Shown: in pieces, positions 42,492 to 50,776 of the stretch
Layout of the letters: the number at the start of each line of letters is the position of its first letter
How positions within the stretch are numbered: position 1 is the stretch's first letter
Source of the DNA: Catenovulum sp. 2E275
GTDB taxonomy: Bacteria > Pseudomonadota > Gammaproteobacteria > Enterobacterales > Alteromonadaceae
Assembly: GCF_025515275.1 (NCBI RefSeq)
Contig: NZ_JAOPFU010000033.1
Coordinates: 1 to 50,776, forward strand
DNA: 50,776 nucleotides
Direction of reading: 5' to 3'
Notes under the pieces: model-generated
The model's input: the letters and a program-made list of their open reading frames with translations, nothing else
Told to the model about the DNA's origin: nothing
Database searches by the model: none
Position numbers and translations under genes: made by a program

Positions 42492-43511
42492 TTAATTTAA
42501 CGGCCAGTTAGCCGACTGTCTTTGTTGCCATATTTGCTCTGCTTTGAACCTTGTTTGTTTAATAGCTTCTGCGCTATCAGATAAATCATCCGTTAACTGG
42601 CTCTGAGTTAATAACAACATAATATTAATCGTGCCGATTATCGCCTGTGTTGCATAATCATTTTGCTCTGCACCCAGCCATACATTTTTGAGTGAGTTAA
42701 TATCTAATTCTCTTGGTTTTACTTGCCAGCTATCCAGCCCGGCAGGCAAAATAAACTGGCTGGTTTGGCCTTGCCTTGCGCAATGCAAAGTCACTTCACG
42801 TTCCGGATTAAACTCAATTTCACCACCTTCTCCGCGAAAACATAACACGTTTTTATCTTGCAAAATTTGCGCTGCATCAATATGCCGGATATCAAAGTTA
42901 CGATGGTGAACACCATGCAAACTAAACTCAGCATTAAACGGATTTAACATTCGCGCTAAAGTATTTGCCGGTGAACGCAATCCAAATAAAGCACGTAGCT
43001 GAATCAGTTGGTCGAGTTTAGGGTGAACGCTGGCTAATTCCTGATAACAAAAACCCAATTTATCTAATTGCTGTTCTGCTTCTTGTTTATTTTCGGCTGG
43101 CATAACGCCAAATTCAGCCAAACAGGTTTTTAAATACAAACGCTGAGAATCTGGCTCTGCGGTGCCGTGAATAGCAATATTTAATCCCTGCTGCGCCATT
43201 GCCATTACAGCTAATAAAAACCAAGGTAAATGACGCCGCTTACCGGCATAACACCCCATATCTAAATCGACCGTTAAGCCTGCAAATTCTGGATTCACAT
43301 ATTCGCGACAAGCTTGCGTAAAACCGGCTAATTCTTCAGCGGTTTCTTCGCGCACTCTCAGCAACATTAAAAACGCCCCTAACTGCTCAGGGGTGACTTT
43401 GTCTTGCAAAATTTGTTGCATGGCATCATACGCTTGCGCCTGAGTTAAGGTTTGTCCGGCTCTTTGGCCCTTACCAATCAGATTGATATAGTGTTTAAAT
43501 GGTTCGCTCAT
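42492..43511 (-). CDS. ybiB: Glycosyltransferase family 3 protein, TrpD2/YbiB-like
   Basis: About 339 residues from the ATG at 43511 (MSEPFKHYINLIGKG); the frame opens at 43571 but the extra 20 residues do not fit the family. The N-terminal helical domain (QAYDAMQQILQDKVTPEQLGAFLMLLR in pieces) and the following phosphoribosyltransferase-like fold match TrpD homologues, but the anthranilate site is not kept. The YbiB/TrpD2 group binds nucleic acids and does not make tryptophan. Some annotations link it to DNA-damage response. It lies downstream of nasA on the same strand with a 126-bp gap, an arrangement I recall from other gammaproteobacteria. Confidence 0.8.
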   Translation of the reverse strand: MSEPFKHYINLIGKGQRAGQTLTQAQAYDAMQQILQDKVTPEQLGAFLMLLRVREETAEELAGFTQACREYVNPEFAGLTVDLDMGCYAGKRRHLPWFLLAVMAMAQQGLNIAIHGTAEPDSQRLYLKTCLAEFGVMPAENKQEAEQQLDKLGFCYQELASVHPKLDQLIQLRALFGLRSPANTLARMLNPFNAEFSLHGVHHRNFDIRHIDAAQILQDKNVLCFRGEGGEIEFNPEREVTLHCARQGQTSQFILPAGLDSWQVKPRELDINSLKNVWLGAEQNDYATQAIIGTINIMLLLTQSQLTDDLSDSAEAIKQTRFKAEQIWQQRQSANWPLN

Positions 43512-43637
43512 AATGGTCTTAATTAAGATAAAAGATGCGTTATTATACCACTGACTTTTATCGCTTAACATTAAGCGTTAATCCGGTTACGTTTGGTATG
43601 TTGCCAACGGGCTAATCGCCCGCCGTTCAAACTATAA

Positions 43638-46301
43638 CTAAGCCACTTTAGCCGGACAATGCTGTTTAATTAAACCGCTTAAATCGGTTTTACACGACCC
43701 ACAATTAGTACCGCATTTTAATCGCTGCCCTAACTTATCGACTGTATCGTCACCATAATCAACAATCGCTTCAATAATTTGTTTTTCACCAATTTTAAAA
43801 CAACTGCAAATTTGTCGGCCTTTTGCAATTTCCGGCGTTGGAATCGCAGTAATTAAGGCGTTAATTTCTTCTCGGTCAAATTGTGCCAGTCCAAAAATTT
43901 CAGTCAGCCAAGAGACATCTTCAGCAAATGGGGTGGCTTGTACGTAGCAGACAAACTGTAATTCATTTTGTTTGTAACAAAATATTCTGAACTGTTTATT
44001 TTGTTGGTTTTCAACCCGAATCCATTCGCCCTGACTATTGGCTCTTTGCTGACACCAATCCAGCCAGTCGGAGACTTCGCCTTGTCCGGCAAAACTGGTA
44101 GAAAAACCTGCACTGCTTGGCGATTTTGCCCAATAATCTGAATCAACAAACATTGGATTTTTGCCCACCATAACACCATAAAAATCTGCCGGATAAGCTT
44201 CTATATTCACCGCGGCATGCTTCAGTTCCGGTTGACCTGAAACCGGATCAACCGCCCCTTTAAATACCCGGTTAATATTAGCGTTTGCGGCAAATTGCTG
44301 ATTCCAATGCATGGGCACAAATAATTCCTGCTTACGCTGACCGCTATCAAGTTTAACTTTAACTAAAGATTCGCCCTGCTCTGAAAATATTCTGGCAACG
44401 GCACCTTCGGTTAAGTTTAATGCTTGTGCGTTATCTGGATGAATAGCCACAAAAGGTTCACTGATATGAGCGCTTAATTTAGCCGCTTTGCCTGTGCGGG
44501 TCATGGTGTGCCATTGATCCCGAATCCGGCCGGTATTACAAACAAATGGATAAGCTTCGCTGGTTTTTTGCTGCGGCGCAATTGGCTCAACCGCAATAAA
44601 ACGGGCGCGTTTAGATGGCGTATAAAATTTGCCGTCGTCAAACATACGGGCGCGGCCGTTCGGATAGGCTTTTGTAACAGGCCATTGTAAAGGTCTGAAT
44701 TTATCGTATTGAGTTTGGTTAATGCCAGCTAAGCCACTAATGTCAAAATCGCGGCTACCGTTGTTTTCAAAACCGGATAATCTGGCATGTTCTTCAAAAA
44801 TATCAACCGGATGCTCAAATGCAAAACCACGGTTAAAGCCCATAGCTTTTGCAACATCACAAATAATTTGCCAGTCGTGTTTAGTATTGGCCGGAGGTGG
44901 CAAAATGCCACGCTGACGTGATATGCGGCGTTCAGAATTCGTTACGGTTCCATCTTTTTCTGACCAAGTTGTCGCTGGAAAACGTACATTAGCCCATTTA
45001 GCCGTGTCTGTATTAGCAATACAGTCTGACACAATAACTAAGGGGCAATCTGCTAAAGCTTTAGCAATTTCATTGCCATCCGGTAAGCTCACCGCCGGAT
45101 TAGTCGCCATAATCCAGATCGCTTTAATGTCACCGGATTTTACTTTTTCAAACATCTCGACAGCTTTATAGCCGCTTGTTTTAGCGATCCTGGGTGATTG
45201 CCAGAATCTTTGGACTAAATCGCTATGTTTGGGATTTTCAATATCCATGTGTGCGGCGAGCATATTCGCTAAACCACCCACTTCGCGCCCGCCCATTGCA
45301 TTTGGCTGGCCGGTAATAGAAAAAGGTCCGCTGCCTGCTTTACCAATTTTACCACTGGCTAGATGGCAGTTAATCACAGCATTGGCTTTATCTGTTCCCT
45401 GAACCGATTGGTTTACACCCATACAATAAAATGTAATGGCAGTTGGGCTTTGTGCAAACCATTGATAATAGGTTTCAATTTGCGTTTGAGGTAAATCACA
45501 ATAAAGCGCTACCTCTGCGATTGTCCAAGGTTTAGCTTTCTCCAAAGCGGTGTTTAGCCCTTCAGTTGAAAGCGAAATATATTCGTTATCCAGCAGTTGA
45601 TTTGCACTTAAATAGTTCAGTAAGCCATTAAATAAGGCAACGTCTGTTCCGGGTTTAATCGCTAAATGTAAATCTGCCAGCTCTGTTGTGGCACTTTTTC
45701 GTGGGTCAATCACCACCACTTTCATATCTGGATTAATTTGTTTTGCTCTTTCCATCCGCTGAAATAAAACCGGATGTGTCCAGGCCGCATTTGAACCTAA
45801 TAAAACTAAACAGTCTGTATCTTCAATATCCTCATAGTTACATGGTACAGTATCAGAGCCAAATGCACGTTTGTAAGCAGCCACCGCAGACGACATACAT
45901 AAACGTGAATTGGTATCTATATTCCCGCTGCCGATATAACCTTTCATCAGTTTATTGGCAACATAATAATCTTCGGTTAAGAGTTGCCCTGACACATAAA
46001 ATGCAACTGAATCAGCACCATGCTCTGCAATTGTATTATTAAGTTGGTTGGCAACATATCGGGTGGCTTCGTCCCAGCAAACTTCTGAATTCCCTATCAT
46101 GGGCTGCAGTAATCGCCCTGACATATCATTGGTTTCTAAAACAGATGAGCCCTTAACGCACAAGCGTCCAAAATTGGCGGGATGTTCCGAAGAGCCATTC
46201 ACTCGAGTTAGCTTTAAATCATCGACTGTAACATCGATGCCACACCCAACACCACAATACGGACAAGTGGTTTGTTTTAAATTAACTGCTTTTTTGTTCA
46301 T
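43638..46301 (-). CDS. nasA: Assimilatory nitrate reductase, catalytic subunit
   Basis: About 887 residues from the ATG at 46301. The N-terminal 4Fe-4S motif is TCPYCGVGCGIDV with a fourth Cys in GRLCVKG. The molybdopterin domains follow, with NIDTNSRLCMSSAVAAYKRAFG (in pieces), GKAGSGPFSITGQPNAMGGREVGG (in pieces) and the C-terminal MoCo-binding domain with TGRIRDQWHTMTRTG. At about 825-880 a BFD-like [2Fe-2S] domain adds ICSCFKIG and CGTNCGSCK. No Tat signal is present, as expected for the cytoplasmic enzyme. It reduces nitrate to nitrite for nitrogen assimilation. No nirBD, transporter or regulator gene is beside it here. Confidence 0.94.
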   Translation of the reverse strand: MNKKAVNLKQTTCPYCGVGCGIDVTVDDLKLTRVNGSSEHPANFGRLCVKGSSVLETNDMSGRLLQPMIGNSEVCWDEATRYVANQLNNTIAEHGADSVAFYVSGQLLTEDYYVANKLMKGYIGSGNIDTNSRLCMSSAVAAYKRAFGSDTVPCNYEDIEDTDCLVLLGSNAAWTHPVLFQRMERAKQINPDMKVVVIDPRKSATTELADLHLAIKPGTDVALFNGLLNYLSANQLLDNEYISLSTEGLNTALEKAKPWTIAEVALYCDLPQTQIETYYQWFAQSPTAITFYCMGVNQSVQGTDKANAVINCHLASGKIGKAGSGPFSITGQPNAMGGREVGGLANMLAAHMDIENPKHSDLVQRFWQSPRIAKTSGYKAVEMFEKVKSGDIKAIWIMATNPAVSLPDGNEIAKALADCPLVIVSDCIANTDTAKWANVRFPATTWSEKDGTVTNSERRISRQRGILPPPANTKHDWQIICDVAKAMGFNRGFAFEHPVDIFEEHARLSGFENNGSRDFDISGLAGINQTQYDKFRPLQWPVTKAYPNGRARMFDDGKFYTPSKRARFIAVEPIAPQQKTSEAYPFVCNTGRIRDQWHTMTRTGKAAKLSAHISEPFVAIHPDNAQALNLTEGAVARIFSEQGESLVKVKLDSGQRKQELFVPMHWNQQFAANANINRVFKGAVDPVSGQPELKHAAVNIEAYPADFYGVMVGKNPMFVDSDYWAKSPSSAGFSTSFAGQGEVSDWLDWCQQRANSQGEWIRVENQQNKQFRIFCYKQNELQFVCYVQATPFAEDVSWLTEIFGLAQFDREEINALITAIPTPEIAKGRQICSCFKIGEKQIIEAIVDYGDDTVDKLGQRLKCGTNCGSCKTDLSGLIKQHCPAKVA

Positions 46302-46616
46302 CAAATTCTTTACCTAAATTTGGTTGATTCTTCGCCATTGAAAAAACAACATAAACGCTCGAGTTGTTGTTTACCCGCCTTTGGATAACCAAGAACATTC
46401 AAGTTATATGCCAAAAAACTAAGATACTGATTTATATAAATTTATTTTATTTTTTATTGAAATAAAATAGCCGCTAAAATTTATTATTGGTTCAGCGTGC
46501 ACCAAAATAGAGTTCATTAGCATTAACTGATTTAGATTAAGTGCAAAAAAGTAGCCATTAAGTAAACTTCTCGATTAAGCTATATCTGTAACCTTGAAAA
46601 ATTAAAAGGCTGAGTG
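46302..46616. other. Divergent promoter region between nasA and the hybrid kinase gene
   Basis: About 315 AT-rich bases with no ORF. A short inverted repeat AACAAC / GTTGTT lies near 46347-46370. I found no convincing sigma-54 -24/-12 pair or NarL/NarP box. Confidence 0.45.
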
Positions 46617-49600
46617 ATGCAAAAAGCCCCAATTCCAAAAGATGAATTAAAACGACTAAAAATACTCCAACAAACTCAGTTGTTAGATACACCACCAGAG
46701 GAAAGGTTTGACCGTATTACCAGGCTAGTTAAGTCTTATTTTAATGTACCTATCGTTTTAGTAAGCCTAGTCGATTTAGATAGGCAGTGGTTTAAGTCTA
46801 AACAGGGACTAAATATTAATGAAACAGCCCGAGAGATATCAATTTGCGGGCATTCAATTTATACAAAAGAATTAACCGTTGTTGAAAACACACTGCTTGA
46901 TCCTAGATTTGCTGATAATCCTTTAATTGTAAAATCGCCAAACATACGATTTTATGCTGGTATGCCATTAATTATCAATGAAATGGCAATAGGTACCTTA
47001 TGTATCATTGATTACAAACCTCGTCAGTTAACTAAAGAACAAAAAAAATGTCTGATTGATTTTAGCGCTTGTGTCCTGGAAGAGATTAATGCCCGCAATG
47101 AATTAAAACTCAGTAAAGACCTAGTTAACCAAAAACTTCGGTTAAATAATTTAATCCATTCTATTCCAGATACTTTAGTTGTAGTCGATAAGGCTGGCTT
47201 TATTTTGGATTATAATGATATTTTTTGTCAGTTGTTTCATGCAGAAATACCAAATGGTCAACACATATCTTGGTATATTTGTGAACAAGCGAGTAATACA
47301 TTATTAAATATGTTACAAAGCCCTGGCCTCCAATTAGCTGAACAAGTTGTAACTTTTGAACAATATATTGAATCCAAACATTTCCAATTTGAACTTAGGT
47401 TAACTCCCATCAGTTTATCTGAAAATTTGATTATAATCAGAGACATTACTGAAATAAACCTGAGCCAGAACTCTTTAAAAACACAACAACAACGCTTACA
47501 AGATATCATCGAAGCGACCCAAATAGCGACATGGGAATGGGATTTGCAACATCAAACTTTTCAAATCAATTCGATTTGGGCACAAATGCTAGGTTATCAA
47601 TTAGCTGAATTAACCCCTTTAACTGATGAAAAATGTGAAAAATTAACCCATCCGCAAGATTATCAAAACTCATTGTTAGAGCTAAAAAAATGTTTAGAGA
47701 ATACGGTTTCTGTTTATGAGTATGAACTTAGAATGCGCCATAAAAATGGCCACTGGGTTTGGCTTCGAACAAAAGGAAAAGTAACTCGAAGAGATTCTAA
47801 TGGACAAGCGCAAATTATTTCAGGCACACATACAGATATAACATCAAAGAAACTAGCTCTGATCCAATTAGAAGAAAGTAATAATTGGCGTAATGCAATT
47901 TTAGACAGTGCCCACTTTTCAATTATTTCGACAGATCCCGAGGGGATTATCAATGTATTTAGCCATGGGGCAGAAAAAATGCTCGGCTATAGTAAAGAAG
48001 AAATGATTCATAAACAAACCCCAGCTATATTCCATCAATTTGATGAAGTTGTTAACAGGGCTAAAGTATTAACTGAAGAGTTAAACCAGCCGGTAAATCC
48101 TGGATTTGAAACATTTATAGCAAAAAGTGCTCAAGGTTGTGTGGATGAGAATGAATGGACCTATATTAGAAAAGATGGTTCTAAATTTCCGGTTTATTTA
48201 TCTGTAACTCGATTATTAGATGTGAATGGAGAAATAAATGGTTATTTAGGAATAGCACGTGACATCAGTGAACAAAAAGCAGCTAGGGCGGCGTTAACTG
48301 AGAGCGAAACTCGACTCAGGGCTTTATTTGAGTTATCCCCTATTGGGATTGCATTAAACGACTTTGAAACGGGTCAGTTTATTGATATTAATCAAGCTTT
48401 ACTTACCTCGACCGGATATAACAAAGAAGAATTCTTACAACTTAATTATTGGCAAGTCACCCCTAAAAAATATGAACAAGACGAGTTAGCCCAACTAAAT
48501 AGTTTAAAACTTTATAAAAATTATGGTCCGTATGAAAAAGAATATATTAAAAAAAATGGCAGTTATTATCCGGTTTTATTAAACGGTATTTTAATTGAAG
48601 ACACTACTGGTCGTAAATTAATCTGGTCAATTGTTGAGGATATATCTGAGCGAAAGTTACAACAACAGATACAGCAAAACCTTTCATCGCGTTTAACTAT
48701 AGCGACTGATGCAGCTGGTGTTGGCATTTGGGAATGGGATTTTGAATCAGATAATATGCTTTGGGATGAAACCATGCATAAAATCTATGCAGTTGATCGT
48801 GAAGAATTTAATAATACTTCAAGCACTTGGTTAAGGATGTTACATGAAGAGGATGTAATCCAAACAAAAGCACAGATTGATAAATCGATTAAATCTTTAC
48901 AAAAATTCGATACTCAGTTCAGAATCTTACTACATACTGGTGAAATCAAATGGATAAAAGCAGTTGCAGATGTAAAAACTGATTCCGATAATAATCCTAT
49001 AAAAATGATCGGCACCAATTGGGATATAACCGACCGGATTTTAGCAGAGCAAACCTTAGTACAAGCGAAAGAAGCAGCAGAGGTAGCAGCTCAGGCAAAA
49101 AGTGATTTTCTGGCCAATATGAGCCACGAAATCAGAACACCGATGAATGGCATTTTAGGTATGCTGGAGGTTATTTTAAAAGCCCACTCTTTACCAAAAC
49201 ATCATCAACAGCAGATTGAAATTGCGCATACCAGCGCGACGTCTTTATTGCATATTTTAAACGATATTCTCGATTTTTCTAAAATTGAAGCCGGTAAACT
49301 GCACCTTGAATATACCGAGTTTAGTTTGTTTGATGTATTAAGTAATGTGGTTGAATCGTTTAGCCATATCGCCCAACAAAAAAATATTGAGCTGGCGCTG
49401 GATGTATCCGGGATAGAAACCAATTGGGTTCAGGGCGATCCAGCCAGATTAAAACAAGTTTTATTTAATTTAATTAGCAATGCGATTAAATTTACTCAAA
49501 CTGGTTCAGTTGAGATTAGCGCCGAACTTAAACTCAGTTCAAGTGTTGGCTGTGTACTCAATTGCCGGATAAAAGATACCGGCATTGGCATTGCTAAAGA

Positions 49601-50645
49601 GAAACTAGCTCAGTTATTTGATGCATTTACTCAAGCAGATAACTCTACTACCCGCCTTTATGGTGGTACGGGTTTAGGTTTATCTATAGTGCAAAAACTT
49701 TGTAAACTGATGAATGGTAAAGTTTGGGTAAACAGCCGGCTTAATCAGGGCAGTGAATTTAGTTTTGAGATAAACCTAAATAAAGCCAATAAACATATAT
49801 CGGCTGATTTAAATTATCCGCTCAAACATAAAGTAATTTTGGTTTTGTTACAGTCGGGTTTAAGCCGCAGTGTGTTAACAGCTAATTTACGCAGACTAGG
49901 CGCGGAATTATTGGAGATCACGCTGAATGATGTGCTTAATTCAATTAACTCAAGGTTTAATATAAATAGCACAAAAGCAATTGATTATATTGTGCTGGAT
50001 GATAAACATATCGAGGATTATCAGCAGCTTTGCCAACAAAATCCAGCGCAGTTCAACTCTGCCAAAGTGTGGTTTGTCACCGATAATCCAGAGCAGTTAA
50101 CTCCAGATTTAGCGCCAAACTCAAACCCAAACCCAAATTTAACGCTAAATTTAAACCCAGATCGTATTTTAACACTGCCTGTAACACCGCGTCAGCTCAC
50201 CGCTTCCATTAATCCATTAGAGCCGAATTTAAACGCCAATACTGGATTACCAATCAATTTTACTGCGCGTTTATTATTAGCCGAAGATAATGAAATTAAT
50301 CAATTAGTTGTACAAGCGATGTTAGAACAAATTGGAATTGAGGTGAATTGTGTTAAAAACGGACGTGAAGTGATTGAACATTTATCGGCCCAATCAGATA
50401 ACCCGTATTCATTGATTTTAATGGATTGCCAGATGCCGGAATTAGATGGGTATCAGGCAACAAAAGCGATTCGTAATGCACAGGCTGGTATGCAATATCA
50501 AACCATTCCGATTATTGCGTTAACAGCCCACGCAATGCAGGGAGACAGAGAAAAATGTTTAGCTGCCGGAATGAATGAATATTTAACCAAACCCATAGTG
50601 AAAGATGAGTTGGTTGCAAAATTAAGTTTATTTTTAAGAGATTAA
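46617..50645 (+). CDS. GAF/multi-PAS hybrid sensor histidine kinase
   Basis: 1,342 residues from the ATG at 46617, with AAAGG about 9 nt upstream; a GTG one codon earlier is also possible. Domain order: GAF (about 24-160, QWFKSKQGL, ISICGHSIY), five PAS domains (about 172-285, 292-415, 420-555, 562-685, 690-815), HisKA with His837 in NMSHEIRTPMNG, HATPase (NLISNAIKF, DTGIGIAKEKL, GGTGLGLSI), then a degenerate receiver-like domain (about 1083-1165). An Asn/Pro-rich linker and a receiver with Asp1270 in LILMDCQMPELDGYQA follow. There are no membrane segments, so it senses cytoplasmic or diffusible signals. No partner regulator is adjacent. Its relation to the nitrate gene is unknown. Confidence 0.92.
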   Translation: MQKAPIPKDELKRLKILQQTQLLDTPPEERFDRITRLVKSYFNVPIVLVSLVDLDRQWFKSKQGLNINETAREISICGHSIYTKELTVVENTLLDPRFADNPLIVKSPNIRFYAGMPLIINEMAIGTLCIIDYKPRQLTKEQKKCLIDFSACVLEEINARNELKLSKDLVNQKLRLNNLIHSIPDTLVVVDKAGFILDYNDIFCQLFHAEIPNGQHISWYICEQASNTLLNMLQSPGLQLAEQVVTFEQYIESKHFQFELRLTPISLSENLIIIRDITEINLSQNSLKTQQQRLQDIIEATQIATWEWDLQHQTFQINSIWAQMLGYQLAELTPLTDEKCEKLTHPQDYQNSLLELKKCLENTVSVYEYELRMRHKNGHWVWLRTKGKVTRRDSNGQAQIISGTHTDITSKKLALIQLEESNNWRNAILDSAHFSIISTDPEGIINVFSHGAEKMLGYSKEEMIHKQTPAIFHQFDEVVNRAKVLTEELNQPVNPGFETFIAKSAQGCVDENEWTYIRKDGSKFPVYLSVTRLLDVNGEINGYLGIARDISEQKAARAALTESETRLRALFELSPIGIALNDFETGQFIDINQALLTSTGYNKEEFLQLNYWQVTPKKYEQDELAQLNSLKLYKNYGPYEKEYIKKNGSYYPVLLNGILIEDTTGRKLIWSIVEDISERKLQQQIQQNLSSRLTIATDAAGVGIWEWDFESDNMLWDETMHKIYAVDREEFNNTSSTWLRMLHEEDVIQTKAQIDKSIKSLQKFDTQFRILLHTGEIKWIKAVADVKTDSDNNPIKMIGTNWDITDRILAEQTLVQAKEAAEVAAQAKSDFLANMSHEIRTPMNGILGMLEVILKAHSLPKHHQQQIEIAHTSATSLLHILNDILDFSKIEAGKLHLEYTEFSLFDVLSNVVESFSHIAQQKNIELALDVSGIETNWVQGDPARLKQVLFNLISNAIKFTQTGSVEISAELKLSSSVGCVLNCRIKDTGIGIAKEKLAQLFDAFTQADNSTTRLYGGTGLGLSIVQKLCKLMNGKVWVNSRLNQGSEFSFEINLNKANKHISADLNYPLKHKVILVLLQSGLSRSVLTANLRRLGAELLEITLNDVLNSINSRFNINSTKAIDYIVLDDKHIEDYQQLCQQNPAQFNSAKVWFVTDNPEQLTPDLAPNSNPNPNLTLNLNPDRILTLPVTPRQLTASINPLEPNLNANTGLPINFTARLLLAEDNEINQLVVQAMLEQIGIEVNCVKNGREVIEHLSAQSDNPYSLILMDCQMPELDGYQATKAIRNAQAGMQYQTIPIIALTAHAMQGDREKCLAAGMNEYLTKPIVKDELVAKLSLFLRD

Positions 50646-50663
50646 GAATAACCAGAATTCGGG

Positions 50664-50776
50664 TTATTTAACCTCAACTCTGGATAAGAAGTTAGCTAAA
50701 GCCTTAAATTTATTGGTTTTTAGTTTAAGTTCTTTTTCTAGTGAGGGATTTTTTCTGAGAACAAGGCGAATTTGCG
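50664..50776 (-). CDS. 3' end of an unidentified ORF (starts outside the window)
   Basis: The minus-strand frame is open from the right edge to TAA at 50664-50666 and ends RKNPSLEKELKLKTNKF followed by KALANFLSRVEVK. It is convergent with the kinase gene. I do not recognise the family. Because its last codons recur at 41070-41113, it may belong to a repeated element such as an insertion sequence, but no transposase motif is visible in this short piece. Confidence 0.4.
   Translation of the reverse strand, partial: QIRLVLRKNPSLEKELKLKTNKFKALANFLSRVEVK
50665..50708 (-). repeat. Dispersed repeat, copy 2
   Basis: This is the partner of 41070-41113, with three mismatches in 44 bases. Here it forms the intact C-terminal end of the edge ORF. 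Confidence 0.7.

Noticed and set aside
1-50776. CRISPR array, rRNA, tRNA or prophage
   Set aside because: No regularly spaced direct repeats, no rRNA or tRNA-like sequence and no phage structural genes were recognised.

Overview
The window looks like chromosome from a low-GC marine gammaproteobacterium of the Alteromonadales. A Catenovulum- or Paraglaciecola-like genome is my guess from gene content, not from a search. The reasons are genes for degrading acidic polysaccharides, a Na+/H+ antiporter of the Mrp type, a TonB-dependent receptor locus for phosphorus scavenging, assimilatory nitrate reductase and a chromosomal integron.

Layout. Positions 1-7200 (minus strand) hold the first ~1,427 residues of a giant secreted cadherin/Ig-like protein that runs off the left edge. 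Upstream of it lie an intact subtilisin-like protease and a decayed paralogue that has lost its catalytic serine. Positions 7300-8850 (plus) carry a TPR-LicD-like protein and a small cytidylyltransferase. Positions 8936-22392 (minus) form a polysaccharide utilisation region: TIM-barrel sugar isomerase/epimerase, tandem SGNH acetylesterase, GH115, GH43, KduI, KduD, a GntR/FadR-type regulator and a DeoR-type regulator. This region is split at 11.6-14.6 kb by a small integron. The integron has a C-terminally truncated IntI with a LexA-like box in its promoter, five cassette ORFs on the plus strand, two complete attC sites and two partial attC-like stubs.

Positions 23131-25168 (plus) encode class II fructose-bisphosphate aldolase and fructose-1,6-bisphosphatase. 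They fit gluconeogenesis from the KDG-derived pyruvate and glyceraldehyde-3-phosphate that KduI/KduD lead to. An EamA transporter and the mrpAB-C-D-E-F-G operon follow (26.4-32.3 kb). Next is mesX-mesD, a folate-independent methionine synthase pair (32.7-34.7 kb).

Positions 34996-40682 (minus) form a compact locus of TonB-dependent receptor, acid-phosphatase-like metallophosphatase and two-propeller phytase, most simply read as capture of phytate or similar organic phosphate. A beta-barrel porin, a TrpD2/YbiB-like protein and assimilatory nitrate reductase NasA follow on the minus strand. On the plus strand is a 1,343-residue GAF/multi-PAS hybrid histidine kinase. The right edge holds the 3' end of an unidentified minus-strand ORF, part of which recurs beside the porin gene, 9.6 kb away.

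No rRNA, tRNA or CRISPR array was seen. I did not find a clearly unprecedented system. The best candidates for new biology are the degraded SOS-linked integron with fused cassettes, the dead/live protease pair beside the giant surface protein, and the LicD-cytidylyltransferase pair.
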